5,002 bases of DNA, taken from positions 1 through 5,002 of the forward strand of contig WLDZ01000082.1 in assembly GCA_009704515.1 (NCBI GenBank), in the 5' to 3' direction. Position 1 is the stretch's first letter. Each line of letters starts with the position of its first letter. A program made the position numbers and the translations under genes. Of this stretch, positions 1 through 3,569 are shown one piece after another. The notes below the pieces were generated by a model. That model made no database searches. It saw only the letters and a list, made by a program, of their open reading frames with translations, and was not told where the DNA came from. This stretch comes from Actinomycetota bacterium (GTDB lineage Bacteria; Actinomycetota; Actinomycetes; Nanopelagicales; Nanopelagicaceae).

Positions 1-911
1 GCCGAAATGAAGATGTAGTTACTGAGATCAATACCTTGCATACCAACAACAATTATTTAGGCAACCATGTATTGCCGAATGATTTAAAAGCCACATCTGA
101 TTTAGCAGAAGCTTTTGAATGGTCATCGATTTATATCCTTGCTATTCCAGCGCAACAACTTAGAAAGACACTTGCTGAATGGAAGCCACTTTTCCGAGAT
201 GACTCAATTGTTGTCAGCACGCTCAAAGGCATAGAGATTAGTACCCAGATGCGTATGACCGAAGTTATTGAACATGTGTGGGAAGCCAAGCGAGTGGCTG
301 TTATAACTGGCCCCAATTTGGCAGATGAACTTGTACTGCGCCAGCCTGCTGGCGCAGTTGCTGCCGCTTCAACCCAAGAACTTGCTGATCAGATTAGAGA
401 CCTATTTCGTACTCCTTATTACCGTACATATACATCTACCGATGTGATGGGATGCGAACTTGCCGGTGCAATCAAATCGGTCATTGCTTTATCGGTAGGA
501 ATTTCAATCGGAATGGGCTTTGGTGAAAATACCCAAGCGATGCTGATTACACGCGGTCTCAACGAAGTCGCACGTTTGTGTGCAGCACATGGTGCTGACC
601 CGTTGACCGCTGCTGGACTTGCCGGGATGGGAGATCTCGTCGCCAGTTGTGGCTCCCCACTTTCTCGCAATCGCACCTTTGGTGAGGTTCTAGGTCGCAC
701 CGGTTCGCTTGAACAAACACGCACGCAAGTTGCCAAGACCGTCGAAGGAGTCTCTACAGCCGGAGCAGTTGTAGAAATCGCTCATCGCATTGGCGTTGAA
801 GTGCCAGTAATTGAAGCGGTAGCCGATATTGTTAACGGGTCAATCTCACCAGCGGCTGCTCTCCAACGATTAATGGAGATTACAACGAAAGCAGAGAACT
901 TCATCCGATGA
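1..911 (+). CDS. gpsA: NAD(P)+-dependent glycerol-3-phosphate dehydrogenase, 3' part (N-terminus outside the window)
   Basis: This cytosolic enzyme reduces dihydroxyacetone phosphate to sn-glycerol-3-phosphate, the backbone precursor of phospholipids. The frame is already open at base 3 and reads RNEDVVTEIN before the first possible start (TTG at 36). That stretch matches the usual 'R..E..EIN' segment of GpsA, so the gene begins upstream and 36 is not a real start. About 302 residues are visible; the family is usually about 330-340, so only the N-terminal Rossmann strand with GxGxxG is missing. Numbering from base 3, landmarks are STLKGIE, GPNLADE, then ELAGAIKSVIAL with the expected catalytic Lys at residue 158 (474-476), ITRGLNE, GMGDLV and LSRNRTFG, the SRN substrate/cofactor-binding region. 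The C-terminal VEGVSTAG...VPVIEAV helices are typical. The stop overlaps the ddl start (ATGA), indicating an operon. Nothing looks broken. The identification is secure from motifs. Confidence 0.97.
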   Translation, partial: RNEDVVTEINTLHTNNNYLGNHVLPNDLKATSDLAEAFEWSSIYILAIPAQQLRKTLAEWKPLFRDDSIVVSTLKGIEISTQMRMTEVIEHVWEAKRVAVITGPNLADELVLRQPAGAVAAASTQELADQIRDLFRTPYYRTYTSTDVMGCELAGAIKSVIALSVGISIGMGFGENTQAMLITRGLNEVARLCAAHGADPLTAAGLAGMGDLVASCGSPLSRNRTFGEVLGRTGSLEQTRTQVAKTVEGVSTAGAVVEIAHRIGVEVPVIEAVADIVNGSISPAAALQRLMEITTKAENFIR

Positions 912-1948
912 AACGTGTAGCAATAATCTGCGGTGGGCGCAGTAGTGAGCACGAAATTTCCTGCATCTCTGCAGGGGGAGTCATTGCCGCAATTGATCGT
1001 TCGAAGTATCAACCTCTGATTATCGGAATAACAAAGAGTGGGCGCTGGGTTCATCTTGATGAGAACTTCCCACTTCGCATCGTTGACGGGATATTGCCAG
1101 TTATTCCGGAAAACTCACCAGCAATTGTTGCTGATATATCTGGATTCACATTTAACGGTTCACCTCTAGAGATTGATATCGTCTTTCCTCTTCTTCATGG
1201 ACCTTATGGAGAAGATGGCACGATTCAAGGAATGCTTGAGATGGCAGACATCAATTATGTGGGCTCTGGTGTTTTGGCTTCTGCGGTCGCAATGGATAAA
1301 TCATTTGCAAAACCAATTTTTGCCTCATACGGAATGCAGGTAGCCGAAGGTTTTACGATTACTGCCGAAGAGTGGAAAGGTGCGCCGGCCTCAATTACTA
1401 AGCAAGCCTCATCACTTTCCTATCCAGTATTCGTAAAACCAGCTCGCGGTGGTTCAAGCCGCGGCACAAATAAAGTTAAATCAGAGGATGCGCTGGCGGC
1501 AGCAATAAACGAAGCGCTCACCTTTGATTCTAAAGTGATGATTGAAAATGCCGTTGTTGGCGCAGAAATCGAATGTGCGGTCTTGGAGATTGATGGCAAA
1601 CCTCAGGCTTCAATTGTTGGCAAAATAGCTATTGATCCTAAATTTGAGTTCTATGATTTTCAAGCGAAGTATTTAGATGGCGCAACGACTATTGAACTTC
1701 CTGCACCAATTCCAGCAGATGTGGCTAAGTTGATCCAGGAACAGGCAGTGGCCGCCTTCAAGGCACTTGATTGTCGTGGATTAGCTCGCGTGGACTTCTT
1801 TTTAACTCCAAATAACGAAATTATCATCAACGAACTCAACACAATGCCTGGTTTTACTGAGACATCTGTCTTCCCAAAGATGTGGGCTGCAACTGGCGTG
1901 AGCTATACCGAAGTAATCAACCACTTGCTCAAGAGCGCTACTCTCTAA
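908..1948 (+). CDS. ddl: D-alanine--D-alanine ligase
   Basis: This ATP-grasp enzyme of the cytosol joins two D-alanines for the peptidoglycan pentapeptide. It has 346 aa, a normal length. Visible in order: the N-terminal GGRSSEHEIS motif with Glu14 (substrate-binding Glu); HGPYGEDGTIQG and YVGSGVLASAVAMDK; ATP-grasp Lys177 in VFVKPARGGSS; the omega-loop YDFQAKY with Tyr255, where Tyr is associated with D-Ala-D-Ala rather than D-Ala-D-Lac specificity; and the metal ligands Asp296 (RVDFF), Glu309 and Asn311 in NELNTMPGFT, followed by TxxS. The phosphate-binding loop reads GGSSRGTNKV, with Arg185 where Val or Ile is usual. The ATG lies inside the gpsA end (4-bp overlap ATGA) with only a weak purine-rich stretch upstream, so translation is probably coupled to gpsA and no separate promoter is expected. 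Many actinobacteria have a DUF3515 gene after ddl; here a minus-strand gene follows instead. Confidence 0.97.
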   Translation: MKRVAIICGGRSSEHEISCISAGGVIAAIDRSKYQPLIIGITKSGRWVHLDENFPLRIVDGILPVIPENSPAIVADISGFTFNGSPLEIDIVFPLLHGPYGEDGTIQGMLEMADINYVGSGVLASAVAMDKSFAKPIFASYGMQVAEGFTITAEEWKGAPASITKQASSLSYPVFVKPARGGSSRGTNKVKSEDALAAAINEALTFDSKVMIENAVVGAEIECAVLEIDGKPQASIVGKIAIDPKFEFYDFQAKYLDGATTIELPAPIPADVAKLIQEQAVAAFKALDCRGLARVDFFLTPNNEIIINELNTMPGFTETSVFPKMWAATGVSYTEVINHLLKSATL

Positions 1949-1954
1949 AACTAT

Positions 1955-2188
1955 TTAGCCAGTTACGGGGCATGTGAGAGTGCGAGTGATTCCAGGTACT
2001 GCTTGTACCTTGGAAAGAATGAGGCGACCGAAATCTTCCATAGTGGCAGCTTCAGCGCGCATGATGACATCGTAAGGACCAGTGATTCCTTCGGCGAGAG
2101 TCACTCCAGGGATCGCGGCAATTGCGTGAGCAACCGAAGATGCCTTACCGACATCAGTTTGAATCAAGATGTATGCCTGAACGTTCAT
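1955..2188 (-). CDS. Stand-alone Lrp/AsnC ligand-binding (RAM) domain protein
   Basis: This 77-aa protein begins MNVQAYILIQTDVGKA and contains GVTLAEGITGPYDVI and QAVPGITRTLTCPV, the alpha/beta RAM (ferredoxin-like) fold of Lrp/AsnC regulators. It has no helix-turn-helix, so it is not expected to bind DNA itself. Such small proteins are common in Actinobacteria beside thiL and probably oligomerise and bind a small ligand such as an amino acid; the ligand cannot be read here. An ATG six codons upstream (2206) would give 83 aa. I prefer 2188 because the family begins close to VQAYILIQT and because a TAnnnT -10 box ends 6 nt upstream, as expected for a leaderless message. Its stop is 6 bp from the ddl stop (convergent), and its start is 35 bp from the divergent thiL. 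The family call is firm; the function is unknown. Confidence 0.9.
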   Translation of the reverse strand: MNVQAYILIQTDVGKASSVAHAIAAIPGVTLAEGITGPYDVIMRAEAATMEDFGRLILSKVQAVPGITRTLTCPVTG

Positions 2189-2194
2189 ACCCGC

Positions 2195-2224
2195 ACGGTA
2201 CCGCATGGGATAGGTTTCTGACCA
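2195..2224 (-). promoter_or_regulatory. Candidate leaderless promoter of the Lrp/AsnC-domain gene
   Basis: Read on the minus strand, a -35-like TGGTCA (2224-2219, 4 of 6 to TTGACA) is followed by an 18-nt spacer and a -10-like TACCGT (2200-2195, fitting TAnnnT). The start ATG (2188) lies 6 nt further on, so transcription would begin at or next to the A of the ATG. No Shine-Dalgarno could exist on such a message. The -10 sits inside an 8-bp palindrome, CGGTACCG (2196-2203). This is inferred from spacing and consensus only. Confidence 0.42.
2211..2216 (+). promoter_or_regulatory. Candidate -10 box of a leaderless thiL promoter
   Basis: TAGGTT fits the actinobacterial -10 consensus TAnnnT and ends 7 nt before the thiL ATG at 2224, which would place the transcription start at the start codon. 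No Shine-Dalgarno lies in the right place upstream of this ATG. I could not find a good -35 hexamer at 16-19 bp. The box lies 10 bp from the proposed divergent -10 at 2195-2200, so polymerase could hardly occupy both sites at once. Confidence 0.45.
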
Positions 2225-3150
2225 TGGGTATTTATGAAGGCGAGGTTATCGAGCTCCTTGCAAGAGTGTTTGCTACAAGCGACCCGCGCCTGCTTTTAGG
2301 AATCGGCGATGACGCTGCGGTTGTGATCGGCTCTAGCCAGCAAATCCTCACTACAGATATTGCGGTAGAAGGAGTGCATTTCAAGAGCTCTTGGTCTTCG
2401 CCTTACGAAATTGGTGCACGAATTGCAAAGGCGAATATTGCAGATGTTTTAAGTATGAACGGTCGATGTGATTATTTACTTGTTGCTGCATCTCTGACAG
2501 GCCAAGAATCTCTCGATTGGATAGGCCAACTTGCGCAAGGCATAGCCGATGTTGCAAAAGAGTTTGATGCGATTGTTGTCGGAGGCGACATTACAAAATC
2601 ACCAGTTCTCCAGCTTGCAATTACAGCGGTTGGTCATACCGACAATCCAATTACTAGGTCTGGTGCGCAAATTGGGGATGGGATTTATCTGTCATCACTA
2701 ACAGGATGGTCTGCAGCTGGTCTTGAAATTCTCAGTAAGGGATTATCGATTGGTTCAGATGAAGCTGCCAATGCACTTGCGCAATATCGCAACCCAACTC
2801 TTGACTCAAAGATTGACTTATCAAAAGCGCACGCGATGGCTGATATAAGTGATTCCCTCCTAGTTCAAGGCGAGCAGATTGCCAAAGCATCTGAGGTTGC
2901 TTTAGAGATTGAGATAGGACTCATTGAGAAGGTAGAAGAGTTTGCAGCTCTCAATCGATTGGCCCTAGAAACTGAAAGCGATGTTTGGCAGTGGATCCTC
3001 GCAGGGGGAGAAGATCATGTACTCCTTGCAACTGGCCAGAACCTTCCAGGGCTGCGTATTGGTCAGGTAGTTGCGGGTTCAGGCATCTCAATTAAGGATT
3101 CGCAAGGCAAAATAAAAGTGGCCCCAGTTTCCTGGAGCCACTTTCTTTAA
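2224..3150 (+). CDS. thiL: Thiamine-monophosphate kinase
   Basis: ThiL uses ATP to phosphorylate thiamine monophosphate to thiamine diphosphate, the active cofactor, in the cytosol. The 308-aa product from ATG 2224 has normal length. Visible motifs are GIGDDAAVV (residues 26-34), TTDIAVEGVHF (43-53), NIADVLSMNG (71-80), VVGGDITKSP (118-127), RSGAQIGDGIYL (145-156) and GGEDHVLL (261-268), the expected AIRS/PurM-like set of nucleotide- and metal-binding segments. The usual DISDGL..DL.H element reads DISDSLLVQGEQ (207-218), so a conserved Gly, the following Asp and a His are changed. A start at 2122 is possible in frame, but it would overlap the divergent gene and add a tail with no family resemblance; MGIYEGEVIELLARVF is the normal beginning. 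The last codons form a terminator hairpin. The gene is probably monocistronic and leaderless. Confidence 0.95.
   Translation: MGIYEGEVIELLARVFATSDPRLLLGIGDDAAVVIGSSQQILTTDIAVEGVHFKSSWSSPYEIGARIAKANIADVLSMNGRCDYLLVAASLTGQESLDWIGQLAQGIADVAKEFDAIVVGGDITKSPVLQLAITAVGHTDNPITRSGAQIGDGIYLSSLTGWSAAGLEILSKGLSIGSDEAANALAQYRNPTLDSKIDLSKAHAMADISDSLLVQGEQIAKASEVALEIEIGLIEKVEEFAALNRLALETESDVWQWILAGGEDHVLLATGQNLPGLRIGQVVAGSGISIKDSQGKIKVAPVSWSHFL
3115..3148. terminator. Bidirectional intrinsic terminator shared by thiL and rpmB
   Basis: The left arm AAAGTGGC (3115-3122) pairs with GCCACTTT (3137-3144). Inside it, past one C/A mismatch, CCAG (3124-3127) pairs with CTGG (3132-3135) around a TTTC loop. The 12-pair stem is followed on the plus strand by TTTCTTTAATAATTTTCTTT, serving thiL. 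On the minus strand it is followed by TTTTATTTTG, serving rpmB. The hairpin lies within the final codons of thiL (coding for KVAPVSWSHF), not after its stop. The structure is seen directly; function as a terminator in both directions is inferred. Confidence 0.8.
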
Positions 3151-3171
3151 TAATTTTCTTTAATTTAAAAA

Positions 3172-3360
3172 TTAAGCGCGTGCAACCTTGCCAGCCTTAA
3201 GGCATGAAGTGCAGACGTTCTGACGCTTAGCAGCGCCCTTAACCAAAGTCTTTACGCGCTGAATATTTGGATTCCAGCGACGACGTGTCTTCACCTGTGA
3301 GTGTGAGACGTTGTTTCCAAAGCTTGGGCCCTTGCCACAGATGTCGCATGTTGATGCCAC
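3172..3360 (-). CDS. rpmB: Large-subunit ribosomal protein bL28, zinc-ribbon (C+) form
   Basis: bL28 is a small basic protein of the 50S subunit. From a GTG at 3360 the product is 62 aa and begins (M)ASTCDICGKGPSFGNNVSHS. It continues through the family signature KTRRRWNPNIQ and ends NVCTSCLKAGKVARA. Cys5-x-x-Cys8 and Cys50-x-x-Cys53 form the zinc-binding pair that defines the C+ form; many bacteria also keep a Cys-less paralogue used under zinc shortage, which is not in this window. The frame is open further upstream with an ATG at 3414, but that 80-aa version adds 18 residues alien to L28. GTG 3360 has AGGAG 7 nt upstream and matches the family start. The gene converges with thiL, sharing a terminator hairpin, and diverges from recG. 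Confidence 0.97.
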   Translation of the reverse strand: MASTCDICGKGPSFGNNVSHSQVKTRRRWNPNIQRVKTLVKGAAKRQNVCTSCLKAGKVARA

Positions 3361-3367
3361 AGCGGTA

Positions 3368-3372
3368 CTCCT
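3368..3372 (-). promoter_or_regulatory. Ribosome binding site of rpmB (decides the GTG start)
   Basis: AGGAG on the minus strand ends 7 nt before the GTG at 3360. This is the clearest Shine-Dalgarno in the window and fixes the short, family-length start over the upstream ATG. Its presence shows that this genome mixes leadered genes such as rpmB with apparently leaderless ones (thiL and the Lrp/AsnC gene). Confidence 0.85.
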
Positions 3373-3376
3373 GATC

Positions 3377-3409
3377 ATTATGGGCGCAACATCTGTTGCA
3401 CCGAATCTA
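3377..3409 (-). promoter_or_regulatory. Candidate rpmB promoter region
   Basis: Two -10-like boxes lie on the minus strand upstream of the rpmB ribosome binding site: TAGATT (3409-3404, fits TAnnnT) and CATAAT (3382-3377, 5 of 6 to TATAAT). Neither has a good -35. For CATAAT, the hexamer at 17-bp spacing is TTCGGT, a poor match. TAGATT would give a leader of about 35-40 nt; CATAAT would start transcription almost on the AGGAG. I cannot choose between them, and a promoter further upstream is possible. Confidence 0.3.
3386..3399. repeat. 14-bp inverted repeat GCAACA-TC-TGTTGC upstream of rpmB
   Basis: Two perfect 6-bp arms are separated by 2 bp. The repeat sits between the two -10-like boxes on the minus strand, i.e. 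within the 5' region of rpmB. The spacing suits a dimeric regulator site better than an RNA hairpin, because a 2-nt loop is too tight. No cognate regulator is recognised, and chance occurrence is possible. Confidence 0.35.
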
Positions 3410-3419
3410 TTCACACTCG

Positions 3420-3486
3420 AAAGCGGATGGCTCTCGGGTAGGGCGAAAGGGTATCAAGGAGAGGGTGGAATCAGCCAATCCGCTTT
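3420..3486. repeat. Long imperfect inverted repeat (stem-loop) in the rpmB-recG gap
   Basis: AAAGCGGAT (3420-3428) pairs with ATCCGCTTT (3478-3486). After a single unpaired A (3477), GGCT (3429-3432) pairs with AGCC (3473-3476). This gives 13 pairs closing a 40-nt loop that is strongly purine-rich on the plus strand, apart from its CTC start. No T-run follows on either strand, so it is not an ordinary intrinsic terminator. It matches no RNA family that I recognise; it may be a structured leader of rpmB (minus strand), a small RNA, or a protein-binding site. The pairing is seen directly; any role is inferred. Confidence 0.5.
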
Positions 3487-3487
3487 A

Positions 3488-3531
3488 TGAGGCAAATTTT
3501 CCAGTCAATTTCACGCGTAGCCAATGCCTCA
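3488..3531. repeat. Second inverted repeat directly adjoining the first
   Basis: TGAGGCA (3488-3494) pairs with TGCCTCA (3525-3531). It starts one base after the 3420-3486 stem ends, so the two could stack. A small inner AAATT/AATTT hairpin (3494-3498 with 3507-3511) is also possible but would share A3494 with the outer arm. The stem is shorter than its neighbour and the loop is about 30 nt, so it is weaker alone. The remainder of the 3361-3569 gap shows no gene that I can support. Confidence 0.35.
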
Positions 3532-3554
3532 ATCAAGCATCTCTAGCAGTGGGT

Positions 3555-3559
3555 GGGAG
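3555..3559 (+). promoter_or_regulatory. Probable ribosome binding site of recG
   Basis: GGGAG lies 10 nt before the ATG at 3570, slightly longer spacing than ideal. A TGA at 3564-3566 in the recG frame rules out any further upstream in-frame start, so 3570 is the earliest possible. I found no box fitting TAnnnT between about 3480 and 3569, so the recG promoter is not located. Confidence 0.55.
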
Positions 3560-3569
3560 AGAATGACTT

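Noticed and set aside
36..38. TTG as the start of gpsA
   Set aside because: The frame is open to the window edge and the upstream residues RNEDVVTEIN fit the GpsA family, so the real start lies outside.
419..736. 105-codon open frame antisense to gpsA
   Set aside because: It is fully inside a well-identified gene in a mirrored frame, with composition expected of a shadow and no recognisable domain.
2122..2223. N-terminal extension of thiL beginning at ATG 2122
   Set aside because: It overlaps the start of the divergent gene, has no family resemblance, and the normal ThiL N-terminus begins at 2224 with a -10 box at leaderless distance.
3370..3384. Zur (zinc uptake regulator) box before rpmB
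   Set aside because: Only a core like ATAATGAT is present on the minus strand; the required inverted symmetry is missing, and the C+ form of L28 is usually not the Zur-repressed copy.
3361..3414. 80-aa version of L28 beginning at ATG 3414 on the minus strand
   Set aside because: The extra 18 residues are alien to L28, would cover the ribosome binding site and candidate promoter, and GTG 3360 has a good AGGAG.
3423..3483. tRNA, RNase P RNA or SRP RNA in the rpmB-recG gap
   Set aside because: The stem ends are suggestive, but there is no anticodon/T-arm pattern, no conserved RNase P segments and no GGAA-loop SRP element, and the length is wrong for each.
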